Shown here: one piece after another, positions 49,994 through 59,562 of the stretch | Layout: every line of letters begins with the position of its first letter | Numbering within the stretch: the first letter of the stretch is position 1 | Source of the DNA: Synergistaceae bacterium | GTDB taxonomy: Bacteria > Synergistota > Synergistia > Synergistales > Aminobacteriaceae | Assembly (NCBI GenBank): GCA_031277095.1 | Contig: JAISLU010000100.1 | Span: forward strand, 1-60,590 | Length of the DNA: 60,590 nucleotides | Direction: 5' to 3' | Translations under genes and position numbers: made by a program | Notes under the pieces: generated by a model | What the model was told of the DNA's origin: nothing | Seen by the model: only the letters and a program-made list of their open reading frames with translations | The model's database searches: none

Positions 49994-50783
49994 ACGCCCT
50001 CTGGGCATTGCGTTCTTCGCCGTTCTCATTCTGTCTGCTGCGCTGTACAGGGGCTTTCCCGGCGAGACTGGCGTACCAGCCCCTGACGTGCCAACCGCCG
50101 CCGCGCCGGTCTATAGAATCGACGATGAGGACGCGGTCACTCTCTTGAGCTTGGGACTTGGAGGCCAAGATGTGGCCGCGGCGGCTTGGTCGGCCATGAA
50201 TGCCTCCGAAAAACAGGCTTTGCGCGACCAAGCCGCCCTCATAGAATCCATGGCCCAGGCGGCGGAACAAGAGGGGCTTCTCGCCTCTCCCGACGTGGAG
50301 CGCGCCGTGCGGTGGGGGCGAAACGCCTATCTGGCCGACGCCTGGGAGAAAAAGACCGCGGCGGAGGCGGACCTTTCAGACAGTGCCGCCCGCGTTTTCT
50401 ACGAGGCCAACCTTCAAAGATACCTCGAATCGGCCGCCGTTCGCTATCGACAGGTCACTTACTCCTCGGGGCAGAAAAAAGCGGCCGCCAGCGCGAAAAA
50501 ACGCCTTCGTAAAGCCTCTCTGGACAGTCTGAAAGAATGCGTCACCGTGGATTGGGTGAAATACGACGCTCTTCCCCCCGTCTTGGCCGGCGCGCTGCGC
50601 AGCGCACCCCTGCTCCAAGTCATGGGGCCGCTGGAGGTTCCCGGAGGACACGTACTCTACCAGGTCTTGGAGCGGAGAAAAGAGGAGCCGGCGCCCTTCG
50701 AGAAATGCAAAGACCAAATCAAGAGCGACCTGGTCAAGATCGCGATCAAAGAAAAATTGGAGAACCTGAAAAAGCTGCCGTAA
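49947..50783 (+). CDS. Parvulin-like periplasmic foldase (PpiC/SurA type)
   Basis: The 278-residue protein is anchored by one N-terminal helix ([17 protein letters not shown]). A helical region (~60-140) resembles the SurA-N/PpiC chaperone part. The region with [27 protein letters not shown] through [43 protein letters not shown] resembles a degenerate parvulin domain and the family's C-terminal helix. The start overlaps the end of clpC by 47 bases. An internal ATG at 49968 is possible. Catalytic activity is uncertain because the parvulin core is short. Confidence 0.6.
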   Translation: MRFRSTPMKPSYTRNKRPLGIAFFAVLILSAALYRGFPGETGVPAPDVPTAAAPVYRIDDEDAVTLLSLGLGGQDVAAAAWSAMNASEKQALRDQAALIESMAQAAEQEGLLASPDVERAVRWGRNAYLADAWEKKTAAEADLSDSAARVFYEANLQRYLESAAVRYRQVTYSSGQKKAAASAKKRLRKASLDSLKECVTVDWVKYDALPPVLAGALRSAPLLQVMGPLEVPGGHVLYQVLERRKEEPAPFEKCKDQIKSDLVKIAIKEKLENLKKLP

Positions 50784-50827
50784 AAGGCGCTGAGTCATCG
50801 TTTGTCTGCCGAGGGAGGTTATATCAC

Positions 50828-51967
50828 GTGGGAAAAAAAATCGCGATCTCTGCGGTCTTTTTCTTCGTTGCCGGCTTCACCGCCGCCGCCCTTGGAGCGA
50901 CAACCGCTGTCGAAGTAATAGAAATGGGAGTAACAGAAATCGGAGTAACAAAAATTGGAGTAACAAAAATTGAAGGAACAGCACCCGAAACGGCAGGGGA
51001 AAGTGACCGCCCTGCTTTGCCCCCTGCTTTGCCGGACCCCGATAGCGCAGCGCCCGAAAATGGAGATACAGTGGACTTGAATACAGATATGAATACAGAT
51101 GTGAATACGGTGTCCGGCGACTGGATCGTGGAGTCCGAAGATTGGGCGCCCGACCCCGACAACGCCATCGACGAACTCATGCAGAACCTTCTGAAGTCGA
51201 GCCCACGATTTTTCGACGAAAAGGCCTACGGCCTCGAGGGCAGTTACGCCGTTCTGGGGGTGGAGAACGGAAACCTCCAGGTGGGGGGCGGGGTCGACCG
51301 GGTCCGTTTGCTGGCCCTGCGGAAGGAGGACGGGATTTACGACCGAGCCCTCTTGCTCGAAATCGCGCCGCTGGAAAAAGAACCCTTTTTGATCCGCCTC
51401 TCCGAGGACATCAAGGGGTTCGATTCGAAAATCGAGCTGAAAAGTTTCGTGTCCACCCGCAAATCCGAGATACTCCTGTCCGTCAAGAGCGTGAACGACG
51501 AGATAGGCCGTTTGCTGATCATAGAGGTACGCGAGGGGCAGGGACACGTGATTTACGACTCGCGTACCGCCAAGATCCCCACCATCAAGGGAAAATTCTT
51601 CGACAACTACCGCGCGGAGGTCTTCGTCCAGGAGACCGGCGCCAGGGCCCTCATCGATCTATCCTCCCGAAAAGAGCGTTACAACAGAAGGCTCATCTAT
51701 CACGAAAGTACCGGGACTCTGCGAAACCCCGTAACGGTCTGGGAGGACCGGCATTCGCTGCTACAGCCGGTGGACGTGGACGGAGACGGTCTGTACGAGT
51801 TGAGGGGGGTAGCCGACCTGGTGGGCGTGACCCGCTCCGACCGCATCGCCTACGTGGAGTTCACTCTGCAGTACGTGGAGGGCGCGTGGCACGTGCTGGA
51901 CAGTTGGGTCGTTCCCGTGGAAGACCTGACGAACCTTCCCATACCGAGAAGAATCAATCTCAGGTAG
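50828..51967 (+). CDS. Secreted protein of unknown function with short tandem repeats
   Basis: The GTG at 50828 follows GGGAGG by nine bases and begins a signal peptide (KKIAISAVFFFVAGFTAAALG). Near the start of the mature region a 15-base unit is repeated, coding GVTEIGVTKIGVTKIEG. A second repeat (NTDMNTDVNTV) follows near residue 80. The C-terminal ~250 residues are beta-rich and include VDVDGDGLYELRG, a calcium-binding-like DxDxDG loop as in FG-GAP/VCBS repeats. No function is recognised. Confidence 0.65.
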   Translation: MGKKIAISAVFFFVAGFTAAALGATTAVEVIEMGVTEIGVTKIGVTKIEGTAPETAGESDRPALPPALPDPDSAAPENGDTVDLNTDMNTDVNTVSGDWIVESEDWAPDPDNAIDELMQNLLKSSPRFFDEKAYGLEGSYAVLGVENGNLQVGGGVDRVRLLALRKEDGIYDRALLLEIAPLEKEPFLIRLSEDIKGFDSKIELKSFVSTRKSEILLSVKSVNDEIGRLLIIEVREGQGHVIYDSRTAKIPTIKGKFFDNYRAEVFVQETGARALIDLSSRKERYNRRLIYHESTGTLRNPVTVWEDRHSLLQPVDVDGDGLYELRGVADLVGVTRSDRIAYVEFTLQYVEGAWHVLDSWVVPVEDLTNLPIPRRINLR

Positions 51968-53183
51968 AGGAGGGAGCAGGGGAGGCTGGGTTTTTGATCC
52001 CTTTCAATTTAAGCCCCTTCGTTCCGCTTCCTGGGCCGAACTGCGCGAGAATGTTGGTATCGAAGGAGTACGTGATTTCCGCCTCTTCCCGCTGCCTTTT
52101 GAACGCCAGGCGGACCGCCTCGTCCAGAAGCCGGGTGTAGGACATTCCCACGGGTTCCCAGAGGTAGAAGGACAGGGACCCGGGGATGGTGTTGATCTCG
52201 TTGACCCAGATATTGCCGTTGTCCGCGTCCATCAAGAAGTCTACCCTGGCGATTCCGTTGCAGCCGAGAAGCTGAAAGGTTTCGACCGCGAGTTTTCGGA
52301 TTTTCTCCCGGACCTCCGGGGGGATATGGGCGGGGAGCTGTCGCTTTGCCGCGCTCATGCCCTTCGTTTTTCCCCCTTCCGACATATATTTGTCCTCGTA
52401 GCTCAAGATGACGTGGCTGTTGATCGGTTCTTCGCACTCGGAGGCCGCGGCCGACTCCCGGTCCCCCAGGACGGAGCAGTTGATCTCCCTCAGACGGGCG
52501 ACCGCCGGCTCCGCCAAAACCGTGTCGGCGAACTGGAAGGCGTACTCCAGCGCCTCCCTCAGTTCTTCGGTGCCGCCGGCTCTTCCGATCCCCACACTGG
52601 AACCCAGGTTGGCGGGTTTGACGATCACCGGATAGGGCATGGCGCTCTCGATGCGGGCAATCGCCTTTTCCCTCTCCCCGTAGTATTCCTTCACGTAGAC
52701 GCGTTTGCAGTCCAGGACAGGGATGCCGTTTTCCTTGCACAGGGCTTTCGTGACGTACTTGTCCATTCCCGCGGCGGAGGCCGTCACTCCGCATCCCACG
52801 AAAGGCACGGACAGCGTCTTCAGGTAACCCTGCAGGGCTCCGTCCTCCACGTTGGTGCCGTGGGTGATGGGGAAGGCCACGTCGATTTCGGCGTAAACGG
52901 AATCGCCGAAGCGCCTCATGGGATACCGCACCAGCAGGACCCGGCCCTTGTCCCGGTGCAGAAAAACCCTCCGGCTCTTCTTCAACAGCGCGGGAACGTC
53001 CCGATATTCCTCTATCTTGTCGAGATCGTTTCCGGCGAACATGTCCCCTTCTTTCGTGATATAAACGGGAACGATCTCATATTTCGCCTTGTCGAAAGCA
53101 TGAATGGCCTGAAGGGCGGAGATGATCGAGACCTCGTGTTCCACGCTCTTGCCGCCGAAAAAAACCCCCACGCGAATTTTCAC
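51960..53183 (-). CDS. ddl: D-alanine--D-alanine ligase
   Basis: ATP-grasp enzyme making the D-Ala-D-Ala end of peptidoglycan precursors. Motifs: FGGKSVEHEVSI near the start, FPITHGTNVEDGALQG, PVIVKPANLGSSVGIG, ILSYEDKYM (the Tyr typical of the D-Ala-D-Ala rather than D-Ala-D-Lac kind) and WVNEINTIPGSLSFYLW. At 407 residues it is longer than usual (300-370), from a ~12-residue insert before the omega loop (DRESAAASECEEPI) and a ~50-residue basic/Pro-rich tail. The last codons overlap the preceding plus-strand gene by 8 bases. Confidence 0.93.
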   Translation of the reverse strand: MKIRVGVFFGGKSVEHEVSIISALQAIHAFDKAKYEIVPVYITKEGDMFAGNDLDKIEEYRDVPALLKKSRRVFLHRDKGRVLLVRYPMRRFGDSVYAEIDVAFPITHGTNVEDGALQGYLKTLSVPFVGCGVTASAAGMDKYVTKALCKENGIPVLDCKRVYVKEYYGEREKAIARIESAMPYPVIVKPANLGSSVGIGRAGGTEELREALEYAFQFADTVLAEPAVARLREINCSVLGDRESAAASECEEPINSHVILSYEDKYMSEGGKTKGMSAAKRQLPAHIPPEVREKIRKLAVETFQLLGCNGIARVDFLMDADNGNIWVNEINTIPGSLSFYLWEPVGMSYTRLLDEAVRLAFKRQREEAEITYSFDTNILAQFGPGSGTKGLKLKGIKNPASPAPSST

Positions 53184-53235
53184 CTTTATGACCTCCTTAC
53201 AGACTGAATCAGCCCTTGTGGACGCCGCTATAATA

Positions 53236-53898
53236 TCAGTTTTCGGTGGGCGGCGCCCCTGCCAAAAGACTGTGGCAGAAGACGTCGGCCATGAGGCGGT
53301 GGCCTTCCGGAGTCGGGTGCAGGCCGTCGAGGTAAAGGGCGTGTCTCCGTTCTCCGTCGGAAACGGATTTAAAAACGGATTCGAAGGCCCCTCGGAAATC
53401 CACGAGCTGGACGTTGAAAACGTCGGCGAACATGCGCAGCCACTTGGCGTAGTCGTCGCCGATTTCCTGGGCGTGGAGGGCGTCCGTCAAATTCGCCCAG
53501 TCTTGCCGCAGGGTTTCGACGTCCAGAGGAGGAGGCGTTCCTATGAGAGGAACGATGCCCAAGGCAACCGTCTGATGGACCAGCGCGGACATGTTGCTTT
53601 TGGCAGAATCCGCCGAGCCGCTGATAAAAATATCGTTGCTGCCGCCCATCAAAAATACTCTGTCGGGAGAATACGCCGCCGTTTCGTCTCGAAACCGCGC
53701 GAGCATCCCTCCCGTGGTGTCTCCATTGATCCCTCGGTTGACGAGTTCCAGGTTCGTTCTTCCAGCTGCCAGGGAAACCCAGGTTTCCGCCCGGACAACG
53801 CCGTATCCGTAAGTCAGGCTGTCCCCCAAACACACAATTTTAGTTTTTACTTTCATTTTCATTTCCACTTCCACTTCTACTTTCGCTCCTATTTCCAT
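53236..53898 (-). CDS. SGNH/GDSL-family esterase or acyl hydrolase
   Basis: The 220-residue protein has the four SGNH blocks: CLGDSLTYGYG (Ser), GINGDTTGG (Gly), GGSNDIF (Asn) and DGLHPTPEGH (Asp, His). The start at 53898 overlaps the end of the metallo-hydrolase gene and has GGAG seven bases upstream. The first ~18 residues (KVEVEVEMKMKVKTK) come from a simple DNA repeat, an odd addition before the core. No signal peptide is seen, so it is probably cytoplasmic. The substrate is unknown. Confidence 0.85.
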   Translation of the reverse strand: MEIGAKVEVEVEMKMKVKTKIVCLGDSLTYGYGVVRAETWVSLAAGRTNLELVNRGINGDTTGGMLARFRDETAAYSPDRVFLMGGSNDIFISGSADSAKSNMSALVHQTVALGIVPLIGTPPPLDVETLRQDWANLTDALHAQEIGDDYAKWLRMFADVFNVQLVDFRGAFESVFKSVSDGERRHALYLDGLHPTPEGHRLMADVFCHSLLAGAPPTEN

Positions 53899-54962
53899 TT
53901 ATCTGCTCCATCGAAACTGTGCTGGGGGTGCCCCAGGGGGGTGTTCGGCCCGGTATCAGGAAAATAGGTGTGAAAATAGGTGTTGACGCCGCCTTTTTCG
54001 ATTTTTTTCGCCTTGCCCTGGGCTATCAGGCAGTTCAGGTGGGAAAGAGCCTCGCCCACGGCAAACCAGCGCTGCCCCGGCGGGAAATCGGCCCAAGTTT
54101 TGGCCCGGATATCCCATTTCATACAGGAGGCCACTTCGTAGCCACTGAGGCCCGGATGTTTTTCGAGGATACTTTCGACGTCGGCCAGCCTGTTTTCGTG
54201 ATGGGCGATGAGCTGGTCCACCCGCTCCGATAAAACACCGTCGTTTTCCCGGTGTCCCGTCAGGGTGACGCGCACCGGATAATCCCGGACCTTCATCAGG
54301 CTGTTCAAGTAATGCTGAAGGGAGTTCGGCATCGTCGCCCATGCCGTGATGTTGGGCGTAATGTCGAAAAGCACGTGATCTCCGCTGAAGAAAACGCCCT
54401 TGGCCTTGTCGTAAAGACAGACGTGGCCCGGCGTATGTCCCGGCGTCCAGACACATTCCAGACGAAAATCCCCGTAGGACAACCGAGTTCCCTCCGCGAC
54501 AGGGACGCTGTCGAACTTCACCTCCGGCAGATATTTTCTGGCGGGGTTGGCCATCTGGGTGCGCGTCAGCTCGTCCCGAGGGTAGCCCTCGTCCAAGAGG
54601 CGTTTCCCCACCAGGGTCCAGAAATCCTCCCCGTTGTCCATCACGTCGTTGAAGAGGTCTCTGTCCAGAGCGCTCATGTAGACCACCGAATCCGGCGAGA
54701 CGATTCGGGGAACCAGGCCGCAATGATCGGCGTGGAAATGGGTCAGAAAGATATCGGTTTTGCCCATGTCCAAACCCAGCTCCCCTATTCCCCCGCGAAG
54801 GTCCTCCAGGGACTCCGGCAAGTTGAAGCCTGTATCGACAATTAAATTCCTGTCGGCGCCCACAATGACGTAGCTGTTCAAGCTCTTCAAAGGGTTGCCC
54901 GGCAGAGCTACGGAAATGCGGTAAAGATTGGGAAAAATGTCGGAATGAACTGTATGCACCAT
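53889..54962 (-). CDS. Metallo-beta-lactamase-fold hydrolase
   Basis: The start at 54962 gives 357 residues. The zinc-binding motif is HFHADH (75-80, in IFLTHFHADHCGLV), with later ligands in TPGHTPGHV, FFSGDHVLF and GHRE. The ~120-residue C-terminal winged-helix-like region (ADVESILEKHPGLSGYEVASCMKWDI and onward) is typical of the LACTB2/glyoxalase-II-related branch. Likely a hydrolase of thioesters or similar; the substrate is unknown. Confidence 0.85.
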   Translation of the reverse strand: MVHTVHSDIFPNLYRISVALPGNPLKSLNSYVIVGADRNLIVDTGFNLPESLEDLRGGIGELGLDMGKTDIFLTHFHADHCGLVPRIVSPDSVVYMSALDRDLFNDVMDNGEDFWTLVGKRLLDEGYPRDELTRTQMANPARKYLPEVKFDSVPVAEGTRLSYGDFRLECVWTPGHTPGHVCLYDKAKGVFFSGDHVLFDITPNITAWATMPNSLQHYLNSLMKVRDYPVRVTLTGHRENDGVLSERVDQLIAHHENRLADVESILEKHPGLSGYEVASCMKWDIRAKTWADFPPGQRWFAVGEALSHLNCLIAQGKAKKIEKGGVNTYFHTYFPDTGPNTPLGHPQHSFDGADKWK

Positions 54963-55049
54963 GCTCTCTGAATTCCTTCTTTGCGATGATTTGTGTGAGT
55001 CATTGGCAAGGGTTTGTATGCCCTTAGCGCGGAAATCAGCCAAGGCACA

Positions 55050-55091
55050 CAAGGCGCAGCCTGAGGAAGCTCTGCGCCTTGGCGTTTTTTT
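55050..55091 (+). terminator. Strong hairpin with plus-strand T-tract
   Basis: CAAGGCGCAG (55050-55059) pairs with CTGCGCCTTG (55072-55081) around a 12-base loop, and after GCG seven T follow on the plus strand. Both flanking genes read leftward, so as a terminator it would stop antisense transcription. On the minus strand a longer alternative pairing GCCAAGGC/GCCTTGGC is also possible. Confidence 0.6.
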
Positions 55092-55114
55092 AATTTAGGT
55101 CTTGTAGGTCTCGT

Positions 55115-56071
55115 TTAAAAAGACTTCAAAAACTCCAGTACGGTGTTCCGAAAATCTTTGTAGTAGGGTTTTTCCATCATCATCGCGTGAGCCGCGCCCT
55201 TAAAAACCTTCAGCTCCCCCTTGGGCAAAGTTTTAAGCGCCTCTTCGCAGAGAGCGACGGTGACGTAGGGGTCTTGGTCTCCCACGATGAGCAGGGTGGG
55301 GGCCTTGATGTTCGCTGTGGGGATCAGGCGCTCCGTCGGCGCCACCAAGAGATCCCGGCGGCCTCCGTTGGGACTTCCCTTGCCGTCGTACCGCAAGCAA
55401 TTGGCGAGAAAGGTATCCGCCACGGCGGGGTCCACGATGTCGTAGTCGATGGACTTGTCGGCCTTCACCTGAAAATCGCCGGCGGCGTGTTCCCGAGAGG
55501 TGGGCTGGTAGGCGTCCTTGACCTCCGCCGCCCCCAGCCCGGCGACGATGGGCGCGTAAAGCACCACTTTGCCCACCAGGTCGGGATACTTGGCGGCGAA
55601 ACGTCCGCTGGTCACGGTTCCCCAACTCCATCCCAGAACGTCCAGCGTCTTCGTCTTGGCATTGTCTGTGATGAGCTTCGCGGCGGCGGCGATATCCTCG
55701 GCCGCGTAGTCGGAGGTGACCGTGAAACCGTCCTTTACCTTCTGTGACTGGCCATATCCCGCTATATCCAGCAGCCAGACGGAATAGCCGTTATGGGCGA
55801 AAAAACGCGCAAGGCTGTAATCTTCGTAATCCACGTCGAACTCGTGGGACGAATACGTCAAGCCATGCACCATGAGCAGGGGCTTTTTCTCGCCGCCGTC
55901 GTCCGTTTGGTAACGAGCCAGATAAAGTTTAATGCCGTTGCGCTCCAAGGGAAAAATTTCCGTCTGAACGTTCGCCGCGAAAGCGGCGGCGCTCTGCAGC
56001 ACCACAATGAGGAGCAACACCGCGCGCTGCCACAAAACCTTTCTCATGACCTTCCCCATAATCTTTCCCAT
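55115..56071 (-). CDS. Secreted alpha/beta hydrolase
   Basis: The ATG at 56071 follows AGGAGGG. The 318-residue protein has a signal peptide (LLLIVVLQSAAAFAA) and the fold's landmarks: LLMVHGLTYSSHEFD (oxyanion region), nucleophile Ser149 (GWSWGT), Asp in VGDQDPY and His in GAAHAMM. It is likely a periplasmic esterase or peptidase-like hydrolase. The triad is complete; the substrate is unknown. Confidence 0.85.
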   Translation of the reverse strand: MGKIMGKVMRKVLWQRAVLLLIVVLQSAAAFAANVQTEIFPLERNGIKLYLARYQTDDGGEKKPLLMVHGLTYSSHEFDVDYEDYSLARFFAHNGYSVWLLDIAGYGQSQKVKDGFTVTSDYAAEDIAAAAKLITDNAKTKTLDVLGWSWGTVTSGRFAAKYPDLVGKVVLYAPIVAGLGAAEVKDAYQPTSREHAAGDFQVKADKSIDYDIVDPAVADTFLANCLRYDGKGSPNGGRRDLLVAPTERLIPTANIKAPTLLIVGDQDPYVTVALCEEALKTLPKGELKVFKGAAHAMMMEKPYYKDFRNTVLEFLKSF

Positions 56072-56292
56072 AAATAATCCCTCCTAAAATAATTTGATTT
56101 ATAGGTTACTATAAGCACGAGGCTGAAAATTGTCAATTCACTTTATTAACTGGCCGTAACGGGACGCCCTTAAAAAATTCTGAAAAAGATTGCGTTTTGA
56201 GGTAAAGTGTGTAAGATTGTTACGCTTGTAAGGTCGTTGCATTTAGGCAAAAAATCAAAAAGTTAAAAAAACATAAAATTGGAGTTCATATC

Positions 56293-59190
56293 GTGACCGA
56301 ATACATCAGCATCAAAGGCGCCAGAGAGCATAATTTGAAGGACGTGAGCGTGGATATCCCCCGGGGAAAGCTGGTGGTCGTCACAGGCCCGTCGGGGTCG
56401 GGGAAGTCCTCTCTGGCCTTCGACACCCTTTACGCCGAGGGACAGAGACGCTATGTGGAATCCCTTTCCGCCTACGCCCGGCAGTTTTTGGGCGTACAGA
56501 AGAAGCCCGACGTGGACGACATCTCCGGGCTTTCTCCCGCCATCTCCATAGAACAGAAGGGGACGGGGCACAATCCCCGGTCCATCGTAGGCACGGTGAC
56601 CGAGATCTACGACTATCTGCGCCTGCTCTACGGGCGCATCGGCATTCCCTACTGCCCCCAGTGCGGCAAGCCCGTCATCCGCCACTCCATTGACGAGATC
56701 GTGGCCCTGATCTTCGACAACGACCTGAGCAAACGTGTGGAGATCCTTTCTCCTCTGGTTCGCGGCAAAAAGGGGGAGTTCAAAAATCTTTTCGCCCAAA
56801 CTCGGGAAAAGGGCTACACCCGGGTCCGCGTGGACGGCGCCGTCCTGTGGCTGGAGGAGGACATCGAGCTGGACAAAAAGAAACGCCACAGCATCGAGGT
56901 CGTCGTCGACCGCCTGAAGGTGGCGGAGGACCGCCGAAGCCGCATCGCGGAGTCCGTGGAGGCGGCGCTGAAACTTTCCGGGGGCTACGTCCTCATCGCC
57001 CCCGAGGGGGAAAAAGAGCGGATGCTGACCGAGAACTACGCCTGCGCCGACTGCGACATCACCATGCCGGAGATCGAGCCGCGGCTGTTTTCCTTCAACA
57101 ACCCCTTCGGCGCGTGTCCCGACTGCGCCGGCCTGGGCTGTCACGAGCATTTTTCGGAGGAGCTTTCCATCGACCCGGACCGGACTCTGGAGGAGGGCGC
57201 GATTCTGCCCTGGAAAACCAAACCCTACTTTCTGACGAAGATCGCCCTCTTCGCGAAAAAATACCGGTGGGATCTCTCCCCAAAATACAAAGACCTGCCC
57301 CGGCAGGTGAAGGACTTCATACTTTACGGCAACGACGATCGCGTCCCCATGATCTTCACGGAACACGGGGTGGACCGCCCGTACATGGGCCGTTACGAGG
57401 GGCTGATCAACTGGCTGGAGGCCCGCTGGGCCGAGACCGACTCCGAGGCCGTGTCCGAAGAACTGTCCCGCTACCGTGTGGAGGACATCTGCGCCTCCTG
57501 CAACGGACTGCGGCTGCGGCCCGAGGCGCTGACGGTGAAGGTGGGAGGGTATGGAATAGGGGAGCTTCTGACGATGCCCATCGACAGGCTGGCGGTGGTG
57601 GCAAAGAGCTTCGAGCTGGGGACGACCCACGCGCACATCGTGGCCCAGGTGATGCTGGAGATTCAAAAGCGCCTGGATTTTCTGGTGGACGTGGGGGTGG
57701 GGTATCTCTCCCTTTTGAGGCGCGCGGACACCCTGTCGGGGGGCGAAAGCCAGAGGATACGCCTGGCGACCCAGATCGGCTCGAAACTCAGCGGGGTGCT
57801 TTACGTCCTGGACGAGCCCACCATCGGCCTTCACTCCCGGGACACGGAGCGCCTGGTCAAGACCCTGGAGTCCATCCGCGACCTGGGCAACACGGTGGTG
57901 GTGGTGGAACACGACCGGGACACCATCAAGGCGGCCGACGCCTTGATCGAGATGGGCCCCGCCGCGGGAGAACTGGGGGGGCAGATCACCTACAACGGAA
58001 CCTACGAGGACGTCCTGAATACCCAGGGATTGACGGGGCCGTACCTGCGGGGCGAGGTGACGGGGATCGTCTCGGCTCCCGCTAAATCCGCAAACGGCGC
58101 GCCTCGTAAGGGAGCCAGGGCAAAAAACGCGCCCCTGTACCGGCGTGAGCCCGCCGGATGGTTTACCGTAAAGGGCGCCGAGCACCATAACCTGAAGAAA
58201 ATCGACGTCAAACTCCCCAAGGGCGTTTTCACCTGTATCTGCGGCGTGTCGGGCTCGGGTAAAAGCAGCTTCGTTTACGACGTGCTTTACAAAGGCATGA
58301 AGCGAATGCTGGATAGGGACTTCCGGGAGCGCCCCGGTCTCCACAAGGAGATCGTGGGAGGGGAGGACTTCGAGAACGTGGTTTTGGTGGATCAGAGCCC
58401 CATCGGGCGCACCCCGCGCTCCAACCCCGCCACCTACACGGGCGTATTCTCGTTGATCCGGGAGTTTTTCGCCGAGATGACCGAGGCCAAAATCCGAGGC
58501 TACAAACCCGGGCGATTCAGCTTCAACGTCAAGGGCGGACGCTGCGAGGCCTGCGGCGGAGCGGGATCGGTGAAGGTGTCGATGCTTTTTTTGCCGGATA
58601 TTTACGTGGACTGCGAGGTCTGCGGAGGCACGCGCTATAACCACGAAACCCTGGAGGTCCGTTTCAAGGGAAAATCCATCGCGGACGTGCTGGCCATGAC
58701 CGTGGACGAGGCCGTCGAATTTTTCGCGGACATCCCGAGGATCGCGTCGAAACTGCGCCTGATCCAGGACGCAGGGCTGGGATACATCCGTCTCGGCCAA
58801 TCGGCTCTGACCCTGTCGGGGGGCGAGGCCCAGCGGGTGAAGCTCTCGAAAGAGTTGGCCAAGCGATTCGGAGGCAAGACCCTGTACCTTCTGGACGAGC
58901 CCACTACGGGGCTTTTCTACACGGACGTCCGCAAGCTCCTGGAAATTGTCCACCGTATCGTCGATCAGGGGAACACGGTGGTGTTCATCGAACACAACCT
59001 GGACGTACTCCTGTCCGCCGACTACATCATAGACCTGGGGCCCGAGGGCGGAGAGGGCGGCGGCAGTCTCGTGGCCGAGGGTACCCCGGAAAAGGTCGCT
59101 GCCTCGAAAAAAGGCTATACGTCCGCATATCTGAAGTCCTACATGAAAGAACTGACGGACAGCGGCAGAAAAAGGCGAGATTCGGTTTAG
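56293..59190 (+). CDS. uvrA: UvrABC excinuclease subunit A
   Basis: Damage-recognition ATPase of nucleotide-excision repair, 965 residues. Two ABC modules: Walker A GPSGSGKSS (~32-40) and CGVSGSGKSS (~650); signatures LSGGESQRIRLA and LSGGEAQRVKLS. Zinc-binding Cys pairs are in CPQCGKP, CADCDITM/CPDCAG and CEACGGAG/CEVCGGTRY. The GTG at 56293 has GGAG eight bases upstream. A ~20-residue Ala/Lys-rich insert near 595-615 (SAPAKSANGAPRKGARAKN) joins the two halves, slightly longer than usual. No uvrB is adjacent. Confidence 0.96.
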   Translation: MTEYISIKGAREHNLKDVSVDIPRGKLVVVTGPSGSGKSSLAFDTLYAEGQRRYVESLSAYARQFLGVQKKPDVDDISGLSPAISIEQKGTGHNPRSIVGTVTEIYDYLRLLYGRIGIPYCPQCGKPVIRHSIDEIVALIFDNDLSKRVEILSPLVRGKKGEFKNLFAQTREKGYTRVRVDGAVLWLEEDIELDKKKRHSIEVVVDRLKVAEDRRSRIAESVEAALKLSGGYVLIAPEGEKERMLTENYACADCDITMPEIEPRLFSFNNPFGACPDCAGLGCHEHFSEELSIDPDRTLEEGAILPWKTKPYFLTKIALFAKKYRWDLSPKYKDLPRQVKDFILYGNDDRVPMIFTEHGVDRPYMGRYEGLINWLEARWAETDSEAVSEELSRYRVEDICASCNGLRLRPEALTVKVGGYGIGELLTMPIDRLAVVAKSFELGTTHAHIVAQVMLEIQKRLDFLVDVGVGYLSLLRRADTLSGGESQRIRLATQIGSKLSGVLYVLDEPTIGLHSRDTERLVKTLESIRDLGNTVVVVEHDRDTIKAADALIEMGPAAGELGGQITYNGTYEDVLNTQGLTGPYLRGEVTGIVSAPAKSANGAPRKGARAKNAPLYRREPAGWFTVKGAEHHNLKKIDVKLPKGVFTCICGVSGSGKSSFVYDVLYKGMKRMLDRDFRERPGLHKEIVGGEDFENVVLVDQSPIGRTPRSNPATYTGVFSLIREFFAEMTEAKIRGYKPGRFSFNVKGGRCEACGGAGSVKVSMLFLPDIYVDCEVCGGTRYNHETLEVRFKGKSIADVLAMTVDEAVEFFADIPRIASKLRLIQDAGLGYIRLGQSALTLSGGEAQRVKLSKELAKRFGGKTLYLLDEPTTGLFYTDVRKLLEIVHRIVDQGNTVVFIEHNLDVLLSADYIIDLGPEGGEGGGSLVAEGTPEKVAASKKGYTSAYLKSYMKELTDSGRKRRDSV

Positions 59191-59562
59191 GGTGGGTCGA
59201 TAAAAGGGAGGGATAAACAGGGATATGTACTCTATTTATGTGCATTATACTCTTGAAAATTCAGGAATAACCAGATATAATAAGAACGCAGAACGCAGAA
59301 CGCAGAACGCAGAACGCAGAACGCAGAACGCAGAACGCAGAACGCAGAACGCAGAACGTAACTTCTTTCTTTTAAAGAATTCTTTTTCCTCTTCAGTTTT
59401 CCCATGCCCGTTCAGGGTGCGATCTCCAAACCGCGATCTCAAGACTAATGATGCTCGATACCAAGCGAGGGCGATATTCACGTCCCCGCAAATGTTCGTC
59501 GGTATTCCTGACCAACAGGACTGTCGCCGCCGGCATATTTTTATTCGGGAGGTTTTTTCAAA
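59191..59562. repeat. Intergenic region with an 11-copy 7-bp tandem repeat
   Basis: From 59284 to 59360 the unit GAACGCA is repeated ten times perfectly and once as GAACGTA. The rest of the gap (59191-59283 and 59361-59562) has no convincing gene. Because 7 is not a multiple of 3, copy-number change here would not keep a frame; the tract is best read as a noncoding variable-number repeat upstream of the lipoprotein gene at 59563. It may have arisen by replication slippage. Confidence 0.9.

Noticed and set aside
47972-50029. A 685-codon open frame antisense to clpC
   Set aside because: Same cause as the uvrA shadow: GC-rich codons leave the opposite strand free of stops. No family features.
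51960-53183. A vancomycin-resistance type D-Ala-D-Lac ligase
   Set aside because: The YEDKYM segment with Tyr in the omega-loop region is that of ordinary D-Ala-D-Ala ligases, and no vanH or vanX genes are adjacent.
56263-58995. A 910-codon open frame antisense to uvrA
   Set aside because: It mirrors uvrA codon for codon, has no recognisable domains, and is explained by the high GC at third positions. uvrA on the other strand is complete with all motifs.
59284-59360. The 7-bp repeat read as coding (Asn-Ala-Glu-Arg-Arg-Thr-Gln repeats)
   Set aside because: All frames through the repeat are short, lack ribosome sites and have no continuation into a domain.
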